This document shows, piece by piece, positions 34,873-43,293 of a stretch of DNA of 64,000 nucleotides. The stretch lies in assembly GCF_020194175.1 (NCBI RefSeq), contig NZ_JADYVX010000010.1, positions 62,001 to 126,000 on the forward strand, written 5' to 3'. How positions within the stretch are numbered: position 1 is the stretch's first letter; each line of letters begins with the position of its first letter. The stretch is from Bradyrhizobium sp. BRP22. GTDB lineage: Bacteria > Pseudomonadota > Alphaproteobacteria > Rhizobiales > Xanthobacteraceae. A program made the position numbers and the translations under genes. The notes under the pieces are model-generated. The model saw nothing but the letters and a program-made list of their open reading frames with translations. It was not told the origin of the DNA and did not search any database.

Positions 34873-35580
34873 TCATCCCAGCAGAGCCTTCGGGAGCCTA
34901 TGCATGATTTCCATCACGCCAGGCGCGCCCTCTCCCGGCGTCAGATGCGCCGTAGCGGCCCTGGCTGCGGCCGATGGATCCTGATCGAGAATGGCCTGGA
35001 GGATCAGGCCATGATATTGATAAGCCTTGCTGATGTAGCCCATCGCGTCGAACGAATGGTTGCGATAGGCGCTGGTTCGCGTGCGCATTCGCAGGATCTC
35101 CTGACGGAGATAGGGATTGCGCGATCCCGCGTACAGCACCTCATGAAACGCCATGTTGGCCTGCTGCCAGCCGAGCGCGTCGTTACGTTCGACGACGCCC
35201 CGGGACGCCTTATAGACGTCCGCCAGGGCCTCGCGCTCCTTGTCGGTCATCCGCTCGCAGGCGTAACGGGCCGACAGGCCCTCGAGTTCGGCCAGCAGCT
35301 CCCATACTGACAAGAGTTGCGCAAAGTCCATCTTCGAGACGATGGCGCCGCCGCGGGAGATGCTGGACACCAGCCCCTCGGCCTTCAGACGCAGGATAGC
35401 CTCGCGCACAGGCGTACGCGAGACGCCAAACTGCCTCATCAGGTTTTCTTCGTCGACCGGATCCCCAGGCAGCAACTCGCGCTGGCTGATCTGCGTTTCG
35501 ACGACACCGTAAATGCGATCGCTCGCCTTCATCTCGATCACTACGTGGCTCTCGGGCAACTTCGGAAGGCGATCGTCCAT
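34873..35580 (-). CDS. GntR-family (FadR/FCD subfamily) transcriptional regulator
   Basis: This 235-residue regulator has an N-terminal winged helix (EENLMRQFGVSRTPVREAIL) and a C-terminal FCD ligand domain (WELLAELEGLSARYACERMT, NMAFHEVLYAGSRNPYL, YQYHGLILQAIL). The ATG at 35580 is preferred over the GTG at 35589. It is the last gene of the minus-strand Liv/dehydrogenase operon, separated from the aldehyde dehydrogenase gene by about 157 bases that include a hairpin. It probably controls that operon. Confidence 0.9.
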   Translation of the reverse strand: MDDRLPKLPESHVVIEMKASDRIYGVVETQISQRELLPGDPVDEENLMRQFGVSRTPVREAILRLKAEGLVSSISRGGAIVSKMDFAQLLSVWELLAELEGLSARYACERMTDKEREALADVYKASRGVVERNDALGWQQANMAFHEVLYAGSRNPYLRQEILRMRTRTSAYRNHSFDAMGYISKAYQYHGLILQAILDQDPSAAARAATAHLTPGEGAPGVMEIMHRLPKALLG

Positions 35581-35696
35581 GGTCGACACAAATTTAGGTC
35601 CCCGACGCTAACGCAACAGCTTCAGGTCGAATCGCCATCGCGCTTCAGTCTGTCGTTCATGCATGATCTCCATGCAAAGTGCGTTCCGTCATTGGC

Positions 35697-35719
35697 GGGA
35701 AACCGGTACCCGGTTTCCC
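35697..35719. repeat. Hairpin GGGAAACCGG-TAC-CCGGTTTCCC
   Basis: A perfect 10-base inverted repeat with a 3-base loop sits 19 bases past the aldehyde dehydrogenase stop codon, between that gene and the GntR gene. It has no U-run on the minus-strand transcript, so it is either a REP-like element or an mRNA-stabilising stem rather than a classic terminator. Confidence 0.55.
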
Positions 35720-35737
35720 CAAATCCAGGCAAGCCGA

Positions 35738-37258
35738 TCAGAGCGTCAAGTTGACCGTTACGGTCTTCAGCCGCGAAAAGCCCTCGAGCATCGAACTGAG
35801 CGACATCTCCTTGCCGAGCCCGCTCTGCTTGAAGCCGCCATAGGGCTGGCCCATGATCTGGCCCTTGCCCTGGTTGACCTGGACCCAGCCGGAATCGATC
35901 TCATGGGCCATCCGAATGGCGCGTGACGTGTTGCGCGAGAACACATAGCCGGCCAAGCCATAATGGCTGTCATTGGCCATCTTCAGCACCTCGGCCTCGT
36001 CGGTCCAGGGGATCGCCACCAGCACCGGACCGAAGATTTCCTCCTGGGCGAGACGCCAGTTGTTCGACGTGCTGGCGAACAACGTCGGCACGGTGAAATA
36101 GCCGGCGCTCAACGGGCCTTCCTTCGGCGGCAGGCCGCCGGCGATCAATTTGACGTCCTTGTTCTTGATGCCGTCTTCGATGTAGCCGCAAACCCGATTG
36201 TATTGCTTGTTGTTGATCAGGCTCCCCATGTCGGTGGCCTCGTCGAGCGGGTCGCCGATCTTGTAGCTGTTCATCAGCGCGGTCAGCTTGTCGAGGAACT
36301 TGTCGTAGATCGACCGATGCAGGAACAGGCGCGATCCGGCGGTGCATGACTGGCTCTGCCGCGTGAAGCGCATCGCGGACGCGACGCCTTGGACGACCCA
36401 ATCCTCATCGGCATCTTCGCAGACGATGGCCGGGCTCTTGCCGCCGAGTTCGAGCGACACCGGCACGATGCGATCCGCCGCGCCAGCCAGGATGCTGCGG
36501 CCGACCGCGGTCGAACCGGTGAACGACAGCTTGCTGACCCGCGGATGGGTTGCCAGCGCGGCGCCGCATTCCGGCCCGAAGCCCGTGACGATATTGAGCA
36601 CGCCGGGCGGCAGATGCCGATTGCAGATCTCGGCGATGAACAGCGCGGCGAAGGGCGCGTCTTCGGCAAGCTTGAGCACCAGCGTGTTGCCGGCGCAGAC
36701 AGCGGGCGCGATCTTGATCGACGACAATGTTGCCGGCGCGTTCCAGGGCACGATGGCCCCGACGACGCCGAGCGGCTCGCGCCTCGTGTAGCTCAGGATG
36801 TCATCACCCAGCGGCAGCGTATCGCCCTTCAGCTCGCCGGCCAGACCGCCAAAATAGCGGAAAACGTCGACGCAGGTCAGCGCCTCCGGACGCGCCTGAG
36901 TACGCAGCGCATTACCGGTTTCATGGGCGATGATGCGGGCCAGTTCCTCAACGCGGGCTTCGAGCTCGTCGGCGACCTTGAGCAGCGCCTTGCCGCGCAG
37001 GGACGGCGTGACCTTCTTCCAGCTCACGAAGGCCTTTTCCGCAGCGGCCACCGCGCGTTCGACGTCCTGCGCGGATGCGCGCGGGGTGTGGGCAATGGTT
37101 TTCTTGGTGGCAGGGCATCCCACCGCCAGCGTGCGGCCATCGACACTGCCGACCCATTCGCCGTTCAACAGTTGAAGCGTCGGTCCAAGACGCACCGAGC
37201 TGTCCGCCTCGCTCACGGACGCCTTCATCCCTCCATTGATTTGAACTTGTACCGTCAT
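35738..37258 (-). CDS. NAD(P)-dependent aldehyde dehydrogenase
   Basis: This 506-residue aldehyde dehydrogenase oxidises an aldehyde to the acid. Visible motifs include the cofactor site (VGAIVPWNAP, SFTGSTAVGR), the catalytic Glu in SLELGGKSPAIV and the catalytic Cys in SQSCTAGSRLF. The C-terminal EEIFGPV and PYGGFKQSGLGKE motifs are present. A GGAAGGAAAG sequence supports the ATG at 37258. It lies downstream of livM in the same operon, next to a hydroxy-acid dehydrogenase gene set, suggesting alcohol-to-acid degradation of the imported compound. Confidence 0.93.
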   Translation of the reverse strand: MTVQVQINGGMKASVSEADSSVRLGPTLQLLNGEWVGSVDGRTLAVGCPATKKTIAHTPRASAQDVERAVAAAEKAFVSWKKVTPSLRGKALLKVADELEARVEELARIIAHETGNALRTQARPEALTCVDVFRYFGGLAGELKGDTLPLGDDILSYTRREPLGVVGAIVPWNAPATLSSIKIAPAVCAGNTLVLKLAEDAPFAALFIAEICNRHLPPGVLNIVTGFGPECGAALATHPRVSKLSFTGSTAVGRSILAGAADRIVPVSLELGGKSPAIVCEDADEDWVVQGVASAMRFTRQSQSCTAGSRLFLHRSIYDKFLDKLTALMNSYKIGDPLDEATDMGSLINNKQYNRVCGYIEDGIKNKDVKLIAGGLPPKEGPLSAGYFTVPTLFASTSNNWRLAQEEIFGPVLVAIPWTDEAEVLKMANDSHYGLAGYVFSRNTSRAIRMAHEIDSGWVQVNQGKGQIMGQPYGGFKQSGLGKEMSLSSMLEGFSRLKTVTVNLTL

Positions 37259-37334
37259 GATCTTTCCTTCCATCGTTGTCGTTGTAGCGATCGCCGGCCG
37301 GGCCGCATCCGTCATGAGCCAGCCGGCAGAGCGA

Positions 37335-38426
37335 TCAGGTGGCGCGAGCGGTCCGATCGGCAGCGGCTTTCACGGTCGTTTTCTCGGCCACGGTCGTTTT
37401 CTCGGCGCCTTTCCCAGCGGTTCGATCGGCAGCCTTCCTGGCCTCGCGCCGATTGCTGGCGATCTTCAATAGCGAGCCGACGATCCCGTTCGGCATCAAG
37501 GTCATGCACGCAATCAGGATACCACCATAGACCGCACCGGAGAACGCCTGGCCGAGATCCGAGGCATAGGACGGCACGAACTGCAGGAACAGGCCGGCCA
37601 CCAAAGCTCCCCAGATCGTTCCGAGCCCGCCGACGACGATCGCCGCCAGGAAGCTGATCGACAGCATCAGCGTGAACGAGTCGGGGCCGATGAAGCCGAT
37701 CGTAAAGGTCGCGAGTGCGCCACCGACGCCCGCCAGCATCGAACCGACCCCGAACACGATCACCTTGAGCCGGTTGACATCGACGCCCATCGACGATGCG
37801 GCGAGCTCGCTTTCGCGGATGCCGGCCAGCGCCCGGCCATTGCTGCCGCCGACGAAGTTCCTGACCAGCCAGAAGATGACGAGGGTGAACGCCAGTACCA
37901 TGTAATAGATCCATGCGTCCTGGCCCAGAGTGAACCAGGCCGGCGGCACCGGTTTGTCGACCATCAGGCCGGCCGCGCCGCCGGTATAGGCCTTGAACTG
38001 CTTGACCAGCGGCACGACGGATACGGCCAGGACCAGCGTGATCAGGGCCAGATAGAGCCCCCGCAGCCGTTTGGCGGGATAACCCGCCAGCACGCCGAAG
38101 ATGAATGTGACAACCGCCGCAATCAGGACCGCCACGACATCGTTGACACCCAGATACACGACGCTGAGCACGGCGGCATATGAGCCCAGTGCAAAGAAAG
38201 CGTTATGGCCGAGCGAGACCTGCCCGACATAGCCGGTGATCAGGTTGAGGCCCAGCGCCGCCACGGCATAGGTCATCACGCCGGTCAGCTGGAATGTCTG
38301 ATATTCGGGGATCACAAGCGGCATGCCCAGCAGGATCAGCACCAGCACGAAGCCGACGCCGATCTTGGTGGCGACCACCTCACCGCGCGGGGCCGATTGC
38401 ATGGCGGGAATTTCGATGCTGCTCAT
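37335..38426 (-). CDS. livM: Branched-chain amino-acid-type ABC transporter permease LivM
   Basis: This 363-residue inner-membrane permease has the LivM signature ALGLNLITGYVGQVSLGHNA and ALAGIRESELAASSMGVDVN. A charged, repetitive C-terminal tail (AEKTTVAEKTTVKAAADRTA) is unusual. The ATG at 38426 overlaps the livH stop by four bases; the frame is open much further upstream over livH. It pairs with LivH to form the channel. The substrate may be an organic acid rather than an amino acid, judging from the operon. Confidence 0.9.
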   Translation of the reverse strand: MSSIEIPAMQSAPRGEVVATKIGVGFVLVLILLGMPLVIPEYQTFQLTGVMTYAVAALGLNLITGYVGQVSLGHNAFFALGSYAAVLSVVYLGVNDVVAVLIAAVVTFIFGVLAGYPAKRLRGLYLALITLVLAVSVVPLVKQFKAYTGGAAGLMVDKPVPPAWFTLGQDAWIYYMVLAFTLVIFWLVRNFVGGSNGRALAGIRESELAASSMGVDVNRLKVIVFGVGSMLAGVGGALATFTIGFIGPDSFTLMLSISFLAAIVVGGLGTIWGALVAGLFLQFVPSYASDLGQAFSGAVYGGILIACMTLMPNGIVGSLLKIASNRREARKAADRTAGKGAEKTTVAEKTTVKAAADRTARAT

Positions 38427-39304
38427 ACGCGTATCACCACGGTGCTGCCGAACAGACCCTCTGGCTTGATGATCAGCACGGCCACGATCAGCATCAGCGG
38501 CAGCAATATCTGCAGATCGGAGCCGAGCCAGGGAAGATAAGCCATCGATAGCGCCTGCGAGATGCCGACGATGGCGCCACCAACCACCGCGCCGCGATAG
38601 CTCGTCAATCCGCCGACCACGGCCGCCGCGAAGGCATAGATGATGATGGCGCCCATCATGTTCGGATCGAGCGTCAGCTTCGGGCCAACCAGGAGGCCCG
38701 AGACCGCCCCAAGCCCGGCCGCGAGTCCCCATCCGATCGCCATCATTGCCGTGAAGGGAATGCCGACCAGCATGGCGGACGTGGCATTGGAGGCCGAGGC
38801 GCGGAGCGCGGTGCCCAGCCGCGTATGCTGCAACAGCAGGAACATGCCGATCGAGATCGCAATCAGAATCATGATCGTGCCGAGCAGTTCGGCATTGAAC
38901 CTGAGCGCGCCGATGGCGAAGCTCTTCTCGGGGAACGGGCTCGGCAATGAGAGCTGCAGAAAACCCCACATCGCGCCGTCGAAACTGTTGAAGGCCAGGA
39001 ACAGGCCGAGCGTGACGATGACGATCGTCAATTCATCCCGGTGCTGAACCGACCGGACCAGCAGCAGATAGGCCAGCACGCCAACCACCATCGACACGGC
39101 GATGGCGATGAGAAACGACCACCACAGCGGCACGCCCCAATCGACCATCTGCCAGGCGATATAAGCGGAGAATGTCGCCATCTCGCCTTGGGCGAAATTG
39201 GCGATGTTCGTCGTGCGGTAGATCAGCACCAGCGCAAGACCGAGCGACGCATAGATCGCGCCATCCCCGATGCCGTTGACGATCTGCTGAAAGAAATACT
39301 GCAT
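38423..39304 (-). CDS. livH: Branched-chain amino-acid-type ABC transporter permease LivH
   Basis: This 293-residue permease begins MQYFFQQIVNGIGDGAIYAS, with the family motif YASLGLALVLIYRTTNIANFAQGE just after, about eight membrane helices and the cytoplasmic ATPase-contact loop LGTALRASASNATSAMLVGI. Length and order (G, F, H, M) fit a complete Liv-type importer. It overlaps livM by four bases. Confidence 0.92.
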   Translation of the reverse strand: MQYFFQQIVNGIGDGAIYASLGLALVLIYRTTNIANFAQGEMATFSAYIAWQMVDWGVPLWWSFLIAIAVSMVVGVLAYLLLVRSVQHRDELTIVIVTLGLFLAFNSFDGAMWGFLQLSLPSPFPEKSFAIGALRFNAELLGTIMILIAISIGMFLLLQHTRLGTALRASASNATSAMLVGIPFTAMMAIGWGLAAGLGAVSGLLVGPKLTLDPNMMGAIIIYAFAAAVVGGLTSYRGAVVGGAIVGISQALSMAYLPWLGSDLQILLPLMLIVAVLIIKPEGLFGSTVVIRV

Positions 39305-39365
39305 CGCCAGTTTCTCGATTCAGTTGTTGGGCTCGCCTGCATGCGCCAAGATCGGTGGCAGATCC

Positions 39366-40076
39366 TCAGTTACCAAGATAGGCGGCGCGGACGCCGTCGT
39401 TCTCGGACACGTCCCGGGCCGTACCCGACAGCACCATCGAGCCGGTCTCGAGCACGTAGGCGTCATTGGCAATCTCCAAAGCCAGATTGGCGTTCTGCTC
39501 CACGATCAGCATCGCGATGCCTTGCAATCGGTTGACGCGTTGCAGCGCCTCGTAGAGATCGTCGATGATAACAGGCGCGAGCCCGAGCGACGGCTCGTCA
39601 AGCAGCATCACCCGCGGCTTGAGCATCAGCGCCCGACCGACGGCCAGCATCTGCTGCTCGCCGCCGCTGAGGCTGCCCGCCTTCTGCTTGCGGCGCTCGC
39701 GCAAGCGGGGAAACAGCGTGTACATCTGGTCGATGTCAACCGCGATCTCCGCCTTGTCGCGGCGACGGAATGCGCCGACCGCCAGATTGTCCTCGACCGT
39801 CAGGTCGCTGAACGTGCCGCGTCCCTGCACGCCGTGGGCGATGCCCAGCCGCGCGATCTGGTCGGGGCCGCGCCCCTTCAGGTCCTTGCCATCCAGCAGG
39901 ATCTGGCCGGTATATTTGATCATACCGCTGACGGCGCGCAGCGTCGTCGTCTTGCCCGCACCATTGGCGCCGAGCAGCACGGCGATACTCTTTTCGCCGA
40001 CTACGAGCGAAACGTGGTGCAGCACCGGGATGCGCCCGTAGCCGGCGCTAACGCCCTTGATCTCGAGAACGTTCAC
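39366..40076 (-). CDS. livF: ABC transporter ATP-binding protein LivF
   Basis: This 236-residue ATPase has Walker A GANGAGKTTT, signature LSGGEQQML, Walker B MLLDEPSLGLAP and an H-loop-like EQNANLALE region. The short length and the C-terminal LSGTARDVSENDGVRAAYLG mark LivF. Its start overlaps livG by 29 bases, so the two ATPases are made together. Confidence 0.93.
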   Translation of the reverse strand: MNVLEIKGVSAGYGRIPVLHHVSLVVGEKSIAVLLGANGAGKTTTLRAVSGMIKYTGQILLDGKDLKGRGPDQIARLGIAHGVQGRGTFSDLTVEDNLAVGAFRRRDKAEIAVDIDQMYTLFPRLRERRKQKAGSLSGGEQQMLAVGRALMLKPRVMLLDEPSLGLAPVIIDDLYEALQRVNRLQGIAMLIVEQNANLALEIANDAYVLETGSMVLSGTARDVSENDGVRAAYLGN

Positions 40077-40890
40077 GCTGTTTCCCCAAATAGGCTTGGA
40101 TGACGCGGGGGTCCGACTTCACGTCGGCCGGCTTGCCTTCGGCGATCTTGTTGCCGAAATCCAACACGATGATGTCGTCCGAGATGTTCATCACCATGCC
40201 CATGTGATGCTCGACCAGCAGCAAGGTCAGGCCGAATTCGTCGCGCACCCGGACCAGCGTGCGGGCGAGTTCATCGACCTCCGCATGCGACAGCCCGCCG
40301 GCCGGCTCGTCGAGCATCAGGAGCGAAGGACGCGACGCCAGCGCGCGGGCGAGCTCGACCCGCTTGAGCGTCGGATAAGGCAGGCTGTCGATGCGCTCAT
40401 CGTGCAGGTGATCGAGCTGCAGGCGCGCCAGCAACTCCATCGCCGCGCGCCGCTGGGTGGTTTCTTCGAACCGTCGCGACACCGGCACGAACGGCGCGCG
40501 CAAGAGCGAGGTGCGGCCGTGGTGATAGCCTCCGAGCATCACGTTCTGCAGGACCGTCAGCGATTTCATCAGCGCGAGGTTCTGGAACGTGCGGGCAATG
40601 CCGAGCTTGGCGATGTCTTTCGACCGGTAGTGCGTGATGTCGGTCCCGTCGAAGGTGATTCGGCCTTCGGTCGGGTTGTAGAGCCGGCTGACGCAGTTGA
40701 ACAAACTGGTCTTGCCGGCGCCGTTGGGGCCGATCAGGCCGCAGATGAGGTCCCGCCCCACCTGAAACGACAGCGCGTTGATCGCAACGAGGCCGCCGAA
40801 CCTGAGCGACAGGTTGTCGACCGCCAGTTTCGGCGGCGCCGGTGAAGCCGACACCATCCGCGGAGACAGGTGAGCCGTTGAGCCGTTCAT
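40048..40890 (-). CDS. livG: ABC transporter ATP-binding protein LivG
   Basis: This 280-residue ATPase has Walker A GPNGAGKTSL, a degenerate signature region TLKRVELARALASRP, Walker B LLMLDEPAGGLSHAE and LVEHHMGMVMNISDDIIVLD. LivG proteins commonly have this length. It follows the hydroxyisobutyrate-dehydrogenase-like gene by 54 bases within the operon. The first ~20 residues are poorly conserved, so a start at the internal Met (MVSASPAPP) is possible. Confidence 0.92.
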   Translation of the reverse strand: MNGSTAHLSPRMVSASPAPPKLAVDNLSLRFGGLVAINALSFQVGRDLICGLIGPNGAGKTSLFNCVSRLYNPTEGRITFDGTDITHYRSKDIAKLGIARTFQNLALMKSLTVLQNVMLGGYHHGRTSLLRAPFVPVSRRFEETTQRRAAMELLARLQLDHLHDERIDSLPYPTLKRVELARALASRPSLLMLDEPAGGLSHAEVDELARTLVRVRDEFGLTLLLVEHHMGMVMNISDDIIVLDFGNKIAEGKPADVKSDPRVIQAYLGKQRERSRDQGR

Positions 40891-40944
40891 TTGATCTTCG
40901 TCCCCACGCTGAGGGCTAAAGAAATTGCCTCAGCCATCGCCGCG

Positions 40945-41844
40945 TTACAGGCCGAGGGCTGCTTCAGCCTGCTTGGCGACGATCGTCATATCCGAGCCTG
41001 GCGATGCGGTTGCCAGCGCCTTGGCCCAGATTGCCGCCGTCGTGCGCGAGAGCTGGGCATCGGATCCCATCGCATCGAACAGCGACATCGCCACGCGGAC
41101 ATCCTTCTCCATCAACGCGAGAGCGAAGCCGAACTGGAAGGTGCGCTCGATGACCGCCTTCTGCCAGACATGGGTGGTCTGGAAGCTCTGGCCGGACGAC
41201 GCATCGATCACCTTGAGCATCGTCGCCGGATCGAGGCCGAACTTGGCGCCGACCGCGAAGACTTCGCTGGTGGCGACAAAGGCCGTGGCGGCGAGCAGGT
41301 TGTTCAGTGCCTTGACCGCATGGCCCGACCCGACCTTGCCGACCAGGAAGACCTTGGCGCCCATCTTCTGCAGCACCGGCAGCGCCCGATCGAAATCAGC
41401 CTGCGTACCGCCGACCATGATCGCCAGGCTCGCGGCCTCCGCCCCCTTGACGCCGCCGGAGACCGGTGCGTCGATGAAGCGGATCCCCTTCTTGGCCGCG
41501 ATCTCCGCGTTCGCGACCGAATTGGTCGGCGCGGACGAGCTCATGTCGATCACCATGGCACCGGAAGGCAGATGGTCGAGCAGGCCCTTGCCGCCGTCGG
41601 CTCCGTGCAGCACCTGATCGACGATCGCGCTGGTCGGCAGCATCAGGATCACCGCATCGGCCGTGCTTATGCCGCTCACGCCATCGACGACCCGGCCACC
41701 ACTCGCCTTGGCGGCCTCAGTGGCGCGAGCCGCATCGGTATCGTAGACGAGAATGTCGGCGATCCCCTTCAGATGCTTCACCATCTGGCTGCCCATGGCG
41801 CCGAGGCCAATGAATCCGATCGTCTTGAAAGTGTTGTTGGTCAT
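40945..41844 (-). CDS. NAD(P)-dependent beta-hydroxyacid dehydrogenase (3-hydroxyisobutyrate dehydrogenase-like)
   Basis: This 299-residue enzyme oxidises a beta-hydroxy acid. It shows the N-terminal GFIGLGAMGSQM nucleotide-binding motif, the substrate motif DAPVSGGVKGAE and the catalytic-lysine helix GSGHAVKALNN. The ATG at 41844 follows a GAGGAG sequence; an upstream start at 41874 would overlap the preceding gene. It lies between the substrate-binding protein gene and livG, so it probably acts on the imported compound or an early intermediate. Confidence 0.92.
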   Translation of the reverse strand: MTNNTFKTIGFIGLGAMGSQMVKHLKGIADILVYDTDAARATEAAKASGGRVVDGVSGISTADAVILMLPTSAIVDQVLHGADGGKGLLDHLPSGAMVIDMSSSAPTNSVANAEIAAKKGIRFIDAPVSGGVKGAEAASLAIMVGGTQADFDRALPVLQKMGAKVFLVGKVGSGHAVKALNNLLAATAFVATSEVFAVGAKFGLDPATMLKVIDASSGQSFQTTHVWQKAVIERTFQFGFALALMEKDVRVAMSLFDAMGSDAQLSRTTAAIWAKALATASPGSDMTIVAKQAEAALGL

Positions 41845-41870
41845 GGACGTTGTCTCCTCGTTGCGACGTG

Positions 41871-43151
41871 TCATTGCGACTTGGCTGGGGGCTCGTAGTG
41901 CGGCGTCTTGCCCTCGTAGTTGAGGACAGGACCGACCGGCACGAACTTCACGCCGTCGAACTGGGAGATCTGCACGGACTCGATCGGGTAGCCGTCTTCG
42001 GCACCATTGGTGTTCAGCGTGATCCCATCGAGCATCAGCGGCTCCTTCTGGCCCTTCATGCTACGGGCCGCCTTCATGAAGGCCTCGCGGGTCGGCTGCT
42101 CCATCCGCTCGAACAGGCTCTTGGTCGCGTGGCAGGCATACCAGCCGGCTGCCGCGTTCTGGTCAGCGGGATTGAGCGAGCCGCCATATTGCTTGAGCTT
42201 GGCGACGTAGAGCTTCATGTCTTCGTCGTTTGCATAGGCCGGATTGGTCTGGTCCTTCATCCACTGGCCGCTGTAGACGCCCTTGGCCGTCTCGACCCCT
42301 GCCGGCTCGAACACGCCGCCGATGCTCGATCCGACACCCCAGATGATGTGCACCGGCTTCCAGCCGATCGCCGTCATCTGCTTGAGAGCCTGCACGACGA
42401 ATTTGGGCGTAGTCGCATCGACGAATAGATCAGCACCAGAAGCGGCAAGCCGGCTGATCTTCGCATTGATCGTCGGTTCGCTGTAGGTGTGCTCCTCGCG
42501 AGCGACGATGTTGAGGCCAAGTTCCTTGGCCGACTTCAGGAACGCGTCGGCAAAGAACGGACCGCCGCTGTCATCGTTGAGCAGCGCGATCTTGGCGTCC
42601 GGAAATTTCTGCTTGATGAACGCCGCATAGATGGCGGCTTCGGTGTTATAGGCCAGCCACGCGGCCATGGTCCAAGGGTTCTTTTCGACCTCGGACTTTG
42701 CGCCGAACATCGGTCCGCCCGTTGCGATGAACATCTGCGGCACGTGCTCGCCATTGTAGAACGGCCGTGATCCAAGGTTGGCGCCGGTCCCGACATTACC
42801 GACGACCGCGAACACCTTCGACTGGCTCACGAGCCGGCGGGCGTTCTGCAACGCGCGCGCGGGCTCCATCGCATCATCCAGTATCTCGAGCCGGACCTTG
42901 CGCGTCTTGCCGTCGCCGAACTTGACGCCGCTTTGCTCGGCATTGAGGTAATTGAAGCACGCTTCCGTGCCGCGGGCGATCGCGCCGTAACCCGCATTCG
43001 GGCCTGACAATGCGGCCGAGATGCCTATCACGATTTCAGTATCGGTGATGCCGTTCTCTGCGAACGCCGGTGCGACGATGGTGGCTGCGCCCAGCCCCAC
43101 CGCTAATGACAGCAGACAAGCCCAGGCATCGCGTGGCCGCGAGTGCGACAT
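41871..43151 (-). CDS. Liv-type ABC transporter periplasmic substrate-binding protein
   Basis: This 426-residue binding protein has a signal peptide (cleavage after APAFA) and the LivK/Peripla_BP_6 fold (IVIGISAALSGPNAGYGAIA, RLVSQSKVFAVVGNVGTGAN). It is the first gene of the eight-gene minus-strand operon livK-like, dehydrogenase, livG, livF, livH, livM, aldehyde dehydrogenase, gntR. Such proteins in Bradyrhizobium-type bacteria often bind aromatic or other organic acids, so the ligand is open. Confidence 0.92.
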   Translation of the reverse strand: MSHSRPRDAWACLLSLAVGLGAATIVAPAFAENGITDTEIVIGISAALSGPNAGYGAIARGTEACFNYLNAEQSGVKFGDGKTRKVRLEILDDAMEPARALQNARRLVSQSKVFAVVGNVGTGANLGSRPFYNGEHVPQMFIATGGPMFGAKSEVEKNPWTMAAWLAYNTEAAIYAAFIKQKFPDAKIALLNDDSGGPFFADAFLKSAKELGLNIVAREEHTYSEPTINAKISRLAASGADLFVDATTPKFVVQALKQMTAIGWKPVHIIWGVGSSIGGVFEPAGVETAKGVYSGQWMKDQTNPAYANDEDMKLYVAKLKQYGGSLNPADQNAAAGWYACHATKSLFERMEQPTREAFMKAARSMKGQKEPLMLDGITLNTNGAEDGYPIESVQISQFDGVKFVPVGPVLNYEGKTPHYEPPAKSQ

Positions 43152-43180
43152 TCGTCTTCCTCCCTGATCTTTTTTGGGTG

Positions 43181-43257
43181 CTTAGGCGCCCTTGGGGCAA
43201 ATTAAGACACGAAGTATTTTTTCAATCAAGCTATATATATTTATAGGGCGCCTAAGG
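43181..43257. promoter_or_regulatory. Paired CTTAGGCGCCC sites upstream of the Liv-type operon
   Basis: CTTAGGCGCCC at 43181-43191 and its reverse complement GGGCGCCTAAG at 43247-43257 flank a 55-base AT-rich stretch that includes TATATATTTATA. The left site is 30 bases upstream of the binding-protein start. The spacing is about 66 bases centre to centre, six helical turns. Two facing operators around a promoter, allowing repressor looping, is the simplest reading; the GntR protein at 34873 is the obvious candidate to bind. Confidence 0.5.
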
Positions 43258-43293
43258 ATATTGCACCGCACGTGCAACGAGCGGCTTTGCGGA

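Noticed and set aside
36389..37657. A 422-codon open frame on the plus strand opposite the aldehyde dehydrogenase gene
   Set aside because: It is antisense to a gene with all catalytic motifs, and its translation is low-complexity and Arg-rich.
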